From Chitinophagales bacterium (lineage in GTDB: Bacteria; Bacteroidota; Bacteroidia; Chitinophagales; Chitinophagaceae): a stretch of 64,000 bases of DNA. This document shows, piece after piece, positions 27,257-37,286 of this stretch (positions are counted from its first letter, which is position 1; every line of letters begins with the position of its first letter). The translations under genes and the position numbers were made by a program. The stretch covers positions 20,457 to 84,456 of the forward strand of contig JAATFV010000154.1 of the NCBI GenBank assembly GCA_015655015.1. The letters run 5' to 3'. The notes under the pieces are model-generated. The model saw only the letters and a list, made by a program, of their open reading frames with translations, was not told where the DNA came from and made no database searches.

Positions 27257-27296
27257 GCCTGTTCGTGCGCCTGTGGCGCACAGGGAGGCTTTTTTA
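27257..27296 (+). terminator. Probable terminator after fecR-like gene
   Basis: GCCT...TGCGCC-TGT-GGCGCA...AGGC hairpin followed by T6. Confidence 0.65.
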
Positions 27297-27329
27297 AAAA
27301 AAACGCATTCTATTAACCTAAAATAGAAA

Positions 27330-27354
27330 CCGTTGTGCGGACTGGGCACAACGG
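27330..27354 (+). promoter_or_regulatory. 5' leader hairpin upstream of STN-SusC
   Basis: Perfect 9-bp stem CCGTTGTGC / GCACAACGG with 7-nt loop; TATTAACCTAAA occurs at 27311 and 27401. Confidence 0.6.
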
Positions 27355-27424
27355 CAATATTCAGGTTATGTCATTGTACAATCTTTCGGGACTGCTTATT
27401 TATTAACCTAAACAACGCAAAAGT

Positions 27425-30400
27425 ATGCAATTGCAACTGCTTTTTAAACAGTGTTTTAAAAAAACACCTGTTTTATTAAAAATCATGTTAGCTATGAAAC
27501 TTGCCGCTTTATTATTGATCGCAACCTGTATGCAGGCAAGCGGAAAGGGGTATTCTCAGGGCATTTCCATTTCCCAAAAGAATACGCCTTTAGAAAGGGT
27601 ATTCAGCAAAATTAAACAACAAACCGGCTATTTTTTCTGGTATGATTCAAAAATCCTGGATGCCGCCAAAAGGGTGGATATAAATGTAAAAAACGCATCT
27701 CTTGAACAGGTTCTGGATCTTTGTATGGCAGGACAGGGGCTTGGTTATAAGATCATCAATAAAATGGTCGTGATTAGCCGGATAGCAGCGCCTTCACGAG
27801 ACGACCTGGTTGTAGCAGACGAGCCGCCTGTGACGATCACCGGGAGAATAACGAATGAAAAAGGGCAACCGCTCATCGGCGTTTCTATAAGAGTAAAAGG
27901 AACTTCCCGTGGTGTTATGACAGATGAAAAGGGGCAATTTAGCATTGTTACCACGAATGATGCCATCCTGCAGATATCGTTCATAGGATATATGACCCAG
28001 GAAATTCCTGTCTCTAACAGGACTGAAATTAATATAGAACTGAAGGAAAGCGTTTTGGAGCTGGACAAGGCGGTGGTGATCGGGTATGGTACTACTAAAA
28101 GGGCCACGCTCACCGGAGCCGTCTCAGTTGTAGGCGCCGAACAGCTGGAAAACAGGCCGACAGCGCAGGTGTTGAACTCCTTGCAAGGCATTGTTCCCGG
28201 TTTGGTGATCTTGAGAAACGACGCTGGCCGGCCGGGCGGGGAATCAATTACGGCAACGATCAGGGGAGTTACTTCCAGGACGGGCGCCAGCATATTGGTT
28301 GTTATCGATGGAATACCGTCCATGCTCGGAATCGGTGAACTGGCTAATATCAGCCCGAATGAAATAGAAAGTATCACGATCCTAAAGGATGCGCAGGCCG
28401 CTATTTATGGTTCCCAGGCAGCAGCCGGGGTCATGCTGGTGACTACAAAGAGGGGGAAGACCATGAAGCCCCTGATCGAAGTAAACAGCAATCTTACGGT
28501 GAATAAACCCGGCATTGTCAGAAAGCAACTGAATATTCTTCAGGCAATCGACGTGCTGAACCAGTCTTTTGTAAATGATGGCAATACCAATAATTACTGG
28601 TCTCCCTTCGTTCAATATATTAATACGACCGATCTGTCAAAAACGACCACGATATCTCCGGGCCCTTTTTCCGATACGCACGACCTGACCTTGAGCAACA
28701 ATGACTGGATGAATATAATGTGGGGCCATGCTGTGCAAAAGAACTTCGACGTCGCCGTATCCGGCAGGTCAGATCGTTCGAATTATTACGTGACTTTGGG
28801 CTACCTGAACCAGCCCTCCATGATGCAATACGGCACAGATTATCTTCACAAATATACTTTCAGGGGCAAGTACGGGTTCGAGATCACCAAATATTTATCC
28901 GTCAACACCAATCTGGCGCTGACGACCCAAAAAAGGACTGAACCTACCAACTACGGTACGATCGAGAGTTTGGCGGCTACCAATATGTCAGGAATGTCGA
29001 AATATACTCCCGATGGTCATTATTATGGATGGGGAGGGTATTTGAGCGCTATCGGTTATGCCGAAAAGGGAGGGCAGCTCACGGATAATAACACGGAGGG
29101 AAACCTCCAGTTCGAAGGCATCCTCAAGCCGGTAAAAAACCTGGAAATAAGGGTGCAGTATAATACGGACCAGTTCGTGGGTGACGACAGCCATAACCAG
29201 TTGGGATTCGATAACTATTATATGGACGGGACGCCTGATTTCAATTCTATCGTTACCTATGGAGGATATGAATCGGTCGGAGCCTATTTTCTCAGGAGTC
29301 AGCAGAATACTACCAATATATTCGGCACTTATAAATATGCTCTGGAAAAGCATAATTTCAGCTTGTTGGGAGGATTTTCTAATACCCAGTTCAACACGCG
29401 GGTAATTACCGCAGACAGGCGCGGTGACCCCAACCTGACAAGCCAGGATTTAATTTATCTGGGAGCCGGCAGCGCTGACTTTCAATATAATTCAGAAAGC
29501 AAATCAGCCACCGCGCTTAATTCGTTATTCGCCAGATTGACCTATGACTTCGATGAGAAATATATTTTCGAAGGCAATTTTCGCAAGGATATTTCTTCCA
29601 GTTTTGCCCCGGGTCACCGGTCCGCATCCTTTTTCGGCGGTTCGGCAGGTTGGGTATTTACCAGAGAGAAATTTTTTCCCGACATGGGGAAATATCTGAA
29701 TAACGGGAAATTGAGGTTGTCCTGGGGGCAACTGGGGAATCAAACCGGGATAGGAGCCTATGATTATATCCAGCTAATCGGGGCTGGCGCATCCTACCCG
29801 ATAGGCGATCCATTGAATCCTTCTTATGCGGTCGAATATTATGTGCCTTCCCTTAAAAGTGCGACAAGAAGCTGGGAAAAAATAGAGACAAAGAATATAG
29901 GGATCGATCTGATCGGATTGGATAACCGATTGTCCGTAAGCTTTGATTACTTCGTCAAGAAGAATCCGAATATGTTTTATTCTTCCGAATTCCCCAGTGT
30001 CCTGGGAATTACCCCTCCTTCTATCAACGGGGCCAAATTACAGACGAAAGGCTGGGAGGTTTCCCTGAGCTGGCGCGATAAGATATCAACGGATTGGAAG
30101 TACAATATCTCCGTCGTACTGAGTAACAATACCAGCAAAGTACTTTCGCTCGCGGACTCACGTACGCCCGGTTACGGGCTTAACAATTGGGTGGAGGGTT
30201 ATTCGGCAGGCTCGTATTTTACCTACAAATATGACGGCCTGATAAAATCTGATGCCGACCTGGCGTCATATAAGAATACGATAACGTCGGGAGTGCCGAC
30301 TAATCTCAGGACAGGGGATGCCAAATATAAGGACCTGAACGGAGATGGCAAATTAACGCCGGTACTCTATAATCCAAAAGACCCTGCCAGCGGCGGCGAC

Positions 30401-30904
30401 ATGGTCAACATCGGCAATAACAATACGCGATACAGCTTCAGTTTCAACCTGGGATTCGATTATAAAGGATTTTATATAAACGCACTGTTCCAGGGAGTGG
30501 GAAAAGTTATGGTAATGGATAATAGTACTGACAAATACGCCTATTACAGAAATCCGCTTCAATATTATTATAACAAAACATGGACGGACGAACGTCCGGA
30601 TGCCAAATACCCCAAGTTATCTCAGAATGGGACCATTGTATCCTGGAATTACACGATGTCTGACGCACCTTATATGTTCGAGAATGCTGGGTATCTCCGG
30701 TTGAAGAACCTGCAGTTTGGATATACCTTCCAGCCGGCTCTGCTGAAAAAGTTGCACATGGAAGCCCTGCAGATTTATTTCAGCGGAGCGGATCTGGCAG
30801 AATGGAGCGGAATACCAAAAGGCTTTGAAGTCGAAAGGCCCTACGTTGTATCCAAGACGCCCTATCCCAGATCCTATACCCTTGGCCTGAATTTCTCCTT
30901 ATAA
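27425..30904 (+). CDS. SusC-family TonB-dependent receptor with STN domain
   Basis: STN-like ISISQKNTPLERVFSKIKQQTGYFFWYDSKIL; VVIGYGTTKRATLTGAVS plug; SusC-type C-terminus. Confidence 0.95.
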   Translation: MQLQLLFKQCFKKTPVLLKIMLAMKLAALLLIATCMQASGKGYSQGISISQKNTPLERVFSKIKQQTGYFFWYDSKILDAAKRVDINVKNASLEQVLDLCMAGQGLGYKIINKMVVISRIAAPSRDDLVVADEPPVTITGRITNEKGQPLIGVSIRVKGTSRGVMTDEKGQFSIVTTNDAILQISFIGYMTQEIPVSNRTEINIELKESVLELDKAVVIGYGTTKRATLTGAVSVVGAEQLENRPTAQVLNSLQGIVPGLVILRNDAGRPGGESITATIRGVTSRTGASILVVIDGIPSMLGIGELANISPNEIESITILKDAQAAIYGSQAAAGVMLVTTKRGKTMKPLIEVNSNLTVNKPGIVRKQLNILQAIDVLNQSFVNDGNTNNYWSPFVQYINTTDLSKTTTISPGPFSDTHDLTLSNNDWMNIMWGHAVQKNFDVAVSGRSDRSNYYVTLGYLNQPSMMQYGTDYLHKYTFRGKYGFEITKYLSVNTNLALTTQKRTEPTNYGTIESLAATNMSGMSKYTPDGHYYGWGGYLSAIGYAEKGGQLTDNNTEGNLQFEGILKPVKNLEIRVQYNTDQFVGDDSHNQLGFDNYYMDGTPDFNSIVTYGGYESVGAYFLRSQQNTTNIFGTYKYALEKHNFSLLGGFSNTQFNTRVITADRRGDPNLTSQDLIYLGAGSADFQYNSESKSATALNSLFARLTYDFDEKYIFEGNFRKDISSSFAPGHRSASFFGGSAGWVFTREKFFPDMGKYLNNGKLRLSWGQLGNQTGIGAYDYIQLIGAGASYPIGDPLNPSYAVEYYVPSLKSATRSWEKIETKNIGIDLIGLDNRLSVSFDYFVKKNPNMFYSSEFPSVLGITPPSINGAKLQTKGWEVSLSWRDKISTDWKYNISVVLSNNTSKVLSLADSRTPGYGLNNWVEGYSAGSYFTYKYDGLIKSDADLASYKNTITSGVPTNLRTGDAKYKDLNGDGKLTPVLYNPKDPASGGDMVNIGNNNTRYSFSFNLGFDYKGFYINALFQGVGKVMVMDNSTDKYAYYRNPLQYYYNKTWTDERPDAKYPKLSQNGTIVSWNYTMSDAPYMFENAGYLRLKNLQFGYTFQPALLKKLHMEALQIYFSGADLAEWSGIPKGFEVERPYVVSKTPYPRSYTLGLNFSL

Positions 30905-30921
30905 TACTCAAAACTAATTAC

Positions 30922-32622
30922 ATGAAATCCCGATATATTTTTCTGCTTGTTGGTTTTTTGACGGGCACATTACTCTTTTCTTGTAAAAAATCCCTCGATC
31001 TTTCTCCAGAGGATACCCTGTCGGAAGCGGATTTTTTTACCAGCGCAAAGGATTTTTCACTCTTTGCCAACCAGTTTTACTCCTATTTACCAACGTATAA
31101 CGAAGATGACGCTAACTCGGATATCGCCATGCCGATCAGCGGAGTTAGTACGATCAGCAATAGTTCTTATATCGCTCCCGTTTCCGATGACGTATGGAAT
31201 GCCTCTTACAGCTATGTCTGGCAAACGTCCTATCTGCTTGGAAAAGTGTCCGCCGCTTCAAACGAGCTGAAATCCCAGATAACAAGATATGATGCGGAAG
31301 CGCGGTTTTTCCGGGCGCTTACCTATTACAACCTCGTGAAAAGATTCGGGGACGTACCGCTCGTGGAAACACAGCTCGATGTTTCCAACACAGACATCAT
31401 TTACGGTCCCCGTACCCCCAGATCTGAAGTCATCGGTTTTGTCCTCAATGAATTGGATACGGCGATCGCCGAGCTTCCCCTCGAGAGCGATATCGCTGTT
31501 GCCGACAAAGGAAGAATATCGAAAGGGGCTGCTTTGGCATTGGAAGCGCGCGTGGCGCTCTTCGAAGCCTCCTGGCGAAAATTTCATAATACGGGAGATG
31601 ATCCCAACACATTGTACAATAAGGCGATCGATGCCTGCAAGCAAATTTTCACCAGCGGTCAATATGCTTTGTTCGACAAAAGGAGTGTCATGGGAGATAG
31701 CAGTTACCGTTTTTTCTTCATCCTGGATAAGATTGCCTCCAATCCCGCAGGATTGACCAAAGAGGATCAAAATGAAAATATCCTGGTCAGACGGTATGAT
31801 AACGAAATAGCCGCCTCGCCGGGAGTTACGGAGAGTCCCTCACCCACACGGAAAATGGCGGATATGTTTCTTTGTGCGGACGGACTGCCTATTGAAAAGT
31901 CCTCGCTGTTCGGGGGATACTCATTGGTCAGCAGCGAGTTCGTCCACCGGGACCCGCGTATGCAGAACGATTTCCTTGTTCCGCTGCAGCGTTATTGGTC
32001 CTTCTCTCAACCTGCCTATTATCGTAACTGGGCTAGTCCGGCCTCGGGAGGACGTCTGTATACCGTAACCTTTAATACCATCACGCAAACCGGCTATGCG
32101 CGGCACAAATTCGCGCAGGAAATTCAGTCGCCGTTCAGCACCGACTACCCTGTCATCCGACTGGCAGAGATCTATTTGATCTATGCGGAATCGGTGTTTG
32201 AGCGCGACGGAACGATCAGTGATGCCGATTTGGACCTGTCTGTCAACCAACTCCGCAGCCGCGTAGGAATGCCCGGGCTGACAAATGCCTTCGTTTCCGC
32301 CAACGGATTGGACATGCGTAATGAGATCCGCCGGGAACGTACCGTGGAACTATTTATGGAGGGTTTCAGATTCGACGATTTGAGAAGGTGGAAGACGGCC
32401 GAAACGGAATTGCCGCAGCCTTTGCGGGGAATCAAATTCACAGGTACCCAATTTTCTACCGATCCGGCATGGAGTAATCTGACCTTTACGAAGGATGCGG
32501 ATGGATTTATTATCCTGGAAGGCGCAGGCAGCAGATCATTCCCCCAAAAAAATTATCTATTCCCCATTCCTACCCGGCAAATTGTGCTGGATCCGAAGCT
32601 GGTACAAAACCCCGGCTGGTAG
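30922..32622 (+). CDS. SusD/RagB-family lipoprotein
   Basis: Signal ending LLFSCKKSLDLSPED; C-terminal IRRERTVELFMEGFRFDDLRRWKTAE...NPGW. Confidence 0.95.
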   Translation: MKSRYIFLLVGFLTGTLLFSCKKSLDLSPEDTLSEADFFTSAKDFSLFANQFYSYLPTYNEDDANSDIAMPISGVSTISNSSYIAPVSDDVWNASYSYVWQTSYLLGKVSAASNELKSQITRYDAEARFFRALTYYNLVKRFGDVPLVETQLDVSNTDIIYGPRTPRSEVIGFVLNELDTAIAELPLESDIAVADKGRISKGAALALEARVALFEASWRKFHNTGDDPNTLYNKAIDACKQIFTSGQYALFDKRSVMGDSSYRFFFILDKIASNPAGLTKEDQNENILVRRYDNEIAASPGVTESPSPTRKMADMFLCADGLPIEKSSLFGGYSLVSSEFVHRDPRMQNDFLVPLQRYWSFSQPAYYRNWASPASGGRLYTVTFNTITQTGYARHKFAQEIQSPFSTDYPVIRLAEIYLIYAESVFERDGTISDADLDLSVNQLRSRVGMPGLTNAFVSANGLDMRNEIRRERTVELFMEGFRFDDLRRWKTAETELPQPLRGIKFTGTQFSTDPAWSNLTFTKDADGFIILEGAGSRSFPQKNYLFPIPTRQIVLDPKLVQNPGW

Positions 32623-32716
32623 CGGAGGAAGAATAAATGGACCGGCAGGCTGGAACTTTCAGCCTGATAATAATATATGTGGTGGAATCGGGAGATTCCA
32701 ATTTAAAAACGACAGC

Positions 32717-35371
32717 ATGAAACGAAGAAATTTTCTAAAAGCATCGGCTATACTGGCGACTGCCCGGGGGGTTCATACCATGGCAGGTCCGTTCACCCTG
32801 TCAGACTATTCCCGCGCTATGGCGCCTGCAGATAAAAAACTGGACAGGAATTGGGTAAAATCATTGTTCGCAGGTGGACCCGCCACCACTTACAGAAAGA
32901 CCAGAAATGAATTGAAATATATCGGTATGCCGGTGGGGGGGCTCTGCTGCGGGACTGTCTACCTGGGCGGGGATGGCAGGTTATGGCTGTGGGACATATT
33001 CAACGAGAATCAATTGGGTGCCGTCACCAAAGTCCTCCCTATCAAGATGGAGGCTTTTAAGGTAAAGGAGATCAATAATATCTTTGGCACCTTATACCTG
33101 GAGCCCGCTACCGTGGACCTGAGGCCCTTGCAGCAGGGGATTGCGCTGCTGATCACCAGGGGAGAGACTACGACGGTGCGACGGCTTCAGGAAGATGAGT
33201 GGGATGAAATTATTTTTGAAGCAACCTATCCTGCGGCCCGGATCACTTATGTGGACAAAACATTGCCACTTGAAGTTACCCTGGACGCATTTTCGCCTTT
33301 TATTCCCTCCGATGTCGAAAACAGCAGCCTGCCTGCCACCATCCAGTCCGTATCCATCAAAAATTTGTCGGGGGAACCGGTCACGGTAGAAGTCGTCGGC
33401 TGGCTCGAAAATAAGATGCTGTTGCACACGGCAAAAAAAGAGACCGCTTTTACCCGGGTGAATAAGCCGTTTGCGGACGAATATGGGAAAGGAGTATGGT
33501 TGGACTGCGGCAGCGATCTTCCGGATATCCGGAATGCGCCTGACTTCGGCAATATGAGCTTGTCGGTCGTTGGCGCGGCTGCTGTCTGCATACCGGACAT
33601 TTCTGCAGATAACCACCCCTCCCTGCGCCCGTTAAAGGCTTCGATCCCTTTGTCCGGCAACGCCCCGGTAGCAGCAGTCATAACCCGGCACGTGCTGCAA
33701 CCGGGACAGACGGCCACTGCAGATTTTATCCTCTCCTGGTACACCCCTAACAGCGCACTTAAGATAGAGACGCCGGATATCCATTATTATTCGAAGAAAT
33801 TTTCCAGCGCTCAGGCTGCAGCGGAATATATTGCCCGGAAGTACAGCTATTTGAAAACTACCACTTTATTATGGAAGCATACCTGGCAGGACAGTTCACT
33901 TCCCTCCTGGTTCATGGAAAGGACCTTCCTGAATATTTCCACGCTGGCCACCACCACCTCTCACCGGTTTGCCTCAGGGAGGTTTTATGCCTGGGAAGGG
34001 GTGGGATGCTGTCCAGGCACCTGTACCCACGTTTACCAATATGCGCATGCAATGGCAAGGATATTCCCGGAACTGGAACGCGACATGCGCGAAAGAGTAG
34101 ACCTGGGGCTGGCTTTCGATAAATCTACCGGGAAAATCGGATACCGGGGAGAGAATACAGGTCCTTCCATAGACGGTCAGGCCGGGGTAATCCTGCGTAT
34201 ATACCGGGAATACCTCATGTCCGCAGATGGGGCTATCCTTCATAAAAATTGGGATAAGATCAAGGCTGCGATCACCTTTCTTATGCTGCAGGATAAGAAC
34301 AAGGACGGTATGGAGGATACCCCGATGGAAAATACGCTGGATGCGTTGTGGAGCGGCGAAATCTCCTGGATAGTGGGATTGTGCCTCGCCGCCGTACGCG
34401 CCGGGGAAAAAATGGCGGAAGAAATGGGTGATACGGATTTTGCGGCCGTATGCGCGGATTATGTCCGAAAAGGAAGCCACAACATGGAAACCTACCTTTT
34501 CAATGGCGAGTATTTTATCCACCGTCCCGATTCCGTCCAGGGAAAAAAGGGAATAGGCTCCTACAATACCTGCCATATCGACCAGGTTTACGGCCAGTCA
34601 TGGGCCTGGCAGGCAGGATTGGGAAGAATTCTGGACAAGGAAAAGACCATGGGCGCATTACGCTCCCTCTGGAAATATAATTACATGCCGGATGTTGGTC
34701 CTTACATCAAAGAGCATCCCGGCGGCAGATTTTATGCCCTGGCCGGCGAAGGAGGGATGGTCATGAATACCAACCCGATGAAAGATCCGCAGCCTTATGG
34801 GGACGCTCAGGCATGGCAGGTAGGTTATTTCAGCGAATGCATGAGTGGTTTCGAACACCAGGTGGCATCCCACATGATGGCGGAGGGAATGACGAAGGAA
34901 GCGCTGATACTTACCCGTACCATTCACGATCGATATCATGCCGCCAAACGCAATCCTTTTAACGAGATCGAATGCAGCGATCATTATGGCAGGGCCATGG
35001 CCAGCTTCGGAACCTTCATCAATGCCTGCGGATTTCACTATCATGGCCCACGGGGCTCCGTCACATTCGCCCCTAAATTAACCCCGGAGAATTTCAGGGC
35101 GCCCTTCAATGTTGCGGAAGGCTGGGGTACCTATGCACAGCAGATAAAGGGAAAAAAAATCAACGCACAGCTGAAAATTGTTTACGGGAAGTTAAAACTG
35201 AAACAATTGAACGTGGAAGTACCTGTCTCGCAAAAGATAAAAAAGATCAAAATATTATTGGGTAACGAGCCGTTGCCTTGCACCTTTATCCAGACGGACA
35301 GCCATTGCGAAATGACACTGGCGAAAGAAGTTACTATCACACAGGGACAGATGCTGGATGTTACCATTTAA
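32717..35371 (+). CDS. GH116-family glycoside hydrolase (copy 1)
   Basis: MKRRNFLKASAILATARG (twin-arginine-like signal); KYIGMPVGGLCCGTVYLGGDGRLWLWDI; WEGVGCCPGTCTHVYQYAHAMARIFPELERD; ENTLDALWSGEISWIVG. ATG 32717 preferred over 32495. Confidence 0.85.
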   Translation: MKRRNFLKASAILATARGVHTMAGPFTLSDYSRAMAPADKKLDRNWVKSLFAGGPATTYRKTRNELKYIGMPVGGLCCGTVYLGGDGRLWLWDIFNENQLGAVTKVLPIKMEAFKVKEINNIFGTLYLEPATVDLRPLQQGIALLITRGETTTVRRLQEDEWDEIIFEATYPAARITYVDKTLPLEVTLDAFSPFIPSDVENSSLPATIQSVSIKNLSGEPVTVEVVGWLENKMLLHTAKKETAFTRVNKPFADEYGKGVWLDCGSDLPDIRNAPDFGNMSLSVVGAAAVCIPDISADNHPSLRPLKASIPLSGNAPVAAVITRHVLQPGQTATADFILSWYTPNSALKIETPDIHYYSKKFSSAQAAAEYIARKYSYLKTTTLLWKHTWQDSSLPSWFMERTFLNISTLATTTSHRFASGRFYAWEGVGCCPGTCTHVYQYAHAMARIFPELERDMRERVDLGLAFDKSTGKIGYRGENTGPSIDGQAGVILRIYREYLMSADGAILHKNWDKIKAAITFLMLQDKNKDGMEDTPMENTLDALWSGEISWIVGLCLAAVRAGEKMAEEMGDTDFAAVCADYVRKGSHNMETYLFNGEYFIHRPDSVQGKKGIGSYNTCHIDQVYGQSWAWQAGLGRILDKEKTMGALRSLWKYNYMPDVGPYIKEHPGGRFYALAGEGGMVMNTNPMKDPQPYGDAQAWQVGYFSECMSGFEHQVASHMMAEGMTKEALILTRTIHDRYHAAKRNPFNEIECSDHYGRAMASFGTFINACGFHYHGPRGSVTFAPKLTPENFRAPFNVAEGWGTYAQQIKGKKINAQLKIVYGKLKLKQLNVEVPVSQKIKKIKILLGNEPLPCTFIQTDSHCEMTLAKEVTITQGQMLDVTI

Positions 35372-35417
35372 TACAGACAGACGATCTTTCTCTCCATTCA
35401 TTTAAAAAACGGGGCAC

Positions 35418-36503
35418 ATGAAAATTTTTTTGATAGGAGGATTTCTGGGCAGCGGCAAAACGACGGCCATCCGGCAGGGGGTAGTGCTGCTGGAGCAGGC
35501 AGGAGAACTTGCAGGGGTGGTTACCAATGACCAGGGAGATCAGCTCGTGGATACCCTGTTCATGCAGAAAGAAGGGGTAAACGTAACCGAAGTAACCGGC
35601 AGCTGTTTTTGCTGTAACTACGGGGAATTTTCGAAAAGCATCGGGACTTTGCAGGAGAGGCATAAGGTTAATGTCATTTTCGCCGAATCGGTCGGTTCCT
35701 GCACCGACCTGGTAGCAACCATCGTGAAACCCTTGTTGGCAACCGGGGACGGCAATATCAGCGTAGTATTATCCGTCTTTGCCGATGTGCGCCTGTTGTA
35801 TGCTTACCTGGAGACGAATGGAGATATCTTTCACGGATATATGAACTACATCTATAAAAAGCAGCTGGAAGAGGCAGATATTATAGTGGTAAATAAGATG
35901 GATCTGCTTGCGCCGCAACAGGCCGAAGTGGTAAGAAACCGAATAACGAAGACCTACCCCGGAACAAAAATACTCTTCCAGAATTCACTCGAAGCAGAAC
36001 ACGTGCGCCGCTGGCTGGCAGTCGCCGGTGAATTCAAGGCTGAAGGCGACCGGCAATCGCTGGACATCAATTATAACGATTATGCCGCCGGGGAGGCCGA
36101 AATGGTATGGTATGACAGTGATCTGACGATAACCACTCCCGACAAACAGGCTGCCAAGGCGGCTTCTCAGCTGGTCACTGCCATTCACAACGGCTTTGCA
36201 CAGGGAAAATATCTCATCGGCCATCTGAAATTCTTTTTGACCGGAGGCAACCACCATAGGAAAATCAGCTACACCACCATTGCCGGGGGAAACAGCTTGC
36301 CGACGGAAATGAATTGGCAAACCAATAAAGTTTCCTTGATAATGAACGGACGAGTGAAAGCCGACCCGGCACAGATGAAGGAAGTCATGCAACATGCCAT
36401 AATGCAGATCAGCGAAAAACAGCCTTGTACGATAACTGAGAACAAGAAAATGGTATTCCGGCCTGGTTATCCCAGGCCAACTCATCGAATAGGTAATCAA
36501 TAG
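35418..36503 (+). CDS. COG0523-type G3E (CobW-like) GTPase
   Basis: P-loop GGFLGSGKTT, CFCC motif GSCFCCNYGEF, VVNKMDLL. Confidence 0.85.
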   Translation: MKIFLIGGFLGSGKTTAIRQGVVLLEQAGELAGVVTNDQGDQLVDTLFMQKEGVNVTEVTGSCFCCNYGEFSKSIGTLQERHKVNVIFAESVGSCTDLVATIVKPLLATGDGNISVVLSVFADVRLLYAYLETNGDIFHGYMNYIYKKQLEEADIIVVNKMDLLAPQQAEVVRNRITKTYPGTKILFQNSLEAEHVRRWLAVAGEFKAEGDRQSLDINYNDYAAGEAEMVWYDSDLTITTPDKQAAKAASQLVTAIHNGFAQGKYLIGHLKFFLTGGNHHRKISYTTIAGGNSLPTEMNWQTNKVSLIMNGRVKADPAQMKEVMQHAIMQISEKQPCTITENKKMVFRPGYPRPTHRIGNQ

Positions 36504-36522
36504 TGACAAATATGGAATTGAA

Positions 36523-37200
36523 ATGTATCGTATGAACAGATACGCGGCAGAGTTTATAGGTACCTTCGCCATCGTTTTTTTCGGCACAGGCGGTATAGTC
36601 ATTGATGAGCATACGCATGGCGCCATCGGTCATGCCGGCATAGCCATCACCTTCGGCCTTACCGTGATGAGCATGATATACACTTTTGGTGACGTCTCCG
36701 GAGCTCATTTGAACCCCGCTGTCACTATCGCCTTTTCGTTGGCCGGCCGTTTTCCGCGAGTCGAGGTTATCCCTTACATATCCTGCCAGGCCGCAGGTTC
36801 GATCATGGCAAGCCTGCTATTGAACTTCCTTTTCCCGATGAATCGCCTATTGGGGGCAACACTTCCTGCCGGCTCGGGAGCACAATCATTTATAATGGAG
36901 TTCGTGCTCACCTTTTTTTTGATGCTGGTCATTATACATGTGTCGACCGGCAGTAAGGAGCAGGGCATGTTTGCCGGTCTGGCTATTGGGGCGACGGTCA
37001 CGCTGGAAGCCATGGTAGCGGGACCTATATGCGGCGCCAGCATGAATCCCGCCCGTTCACTGGGGCCGGCCCTCGTCTCCGGCCATTGCAGCTATTTGTG
37101 GATCTATATGGTTGCCACTTCGGCAGGAGCGTCCGCCGCAGTTCTTTCCTGGAAATTATTGCCGGCGCATCCCGCAGCGAAGAGCAATGCGTCGATATGA
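36523..37200 (+). CDS. MIP-family aquaporin/glycerol channel
   Basis: Both NPA motifs: HLNPAVTIAFSL and SMNPARSLGPALVSG; 6 TM. Confidence 0.92.
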   Translation: MYRMNRYAAEFIGTFAIVFFGTGGIVIDEHTHGAIGHAGIAITFGLTVMSMIYTFGDVSGAHLNPAVTIAFSLAGRFPRVEVIPYISCQAAGSIMASLLLNFLFPMNRLLGATLPAGSGAQSFIMEFVLTFFLMLVIIHVSTGSKEQGMFAGLAIGATVTLEAMVAGPICGASMNPARSLGPALVSGHCSYLWIYMVATSAGASAAVLSWKLLPAHPAAKSNASI

Positions 37201-37286
37201 TATAGTGTTCATTATGGATATCAAATCATTCTTGATTTAAAAATAAAAAGTCTAAACAGGTAATCGCTATCCATGAAATATGTGAT

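Noticed and set aside
32495-32716. 74-aa N-terminal extension of GH116 copy 1 overlapping susD
   Set aside because: A twin-arginine-like signal starts at ATG 32717; the upstream part is in susD in another frame.
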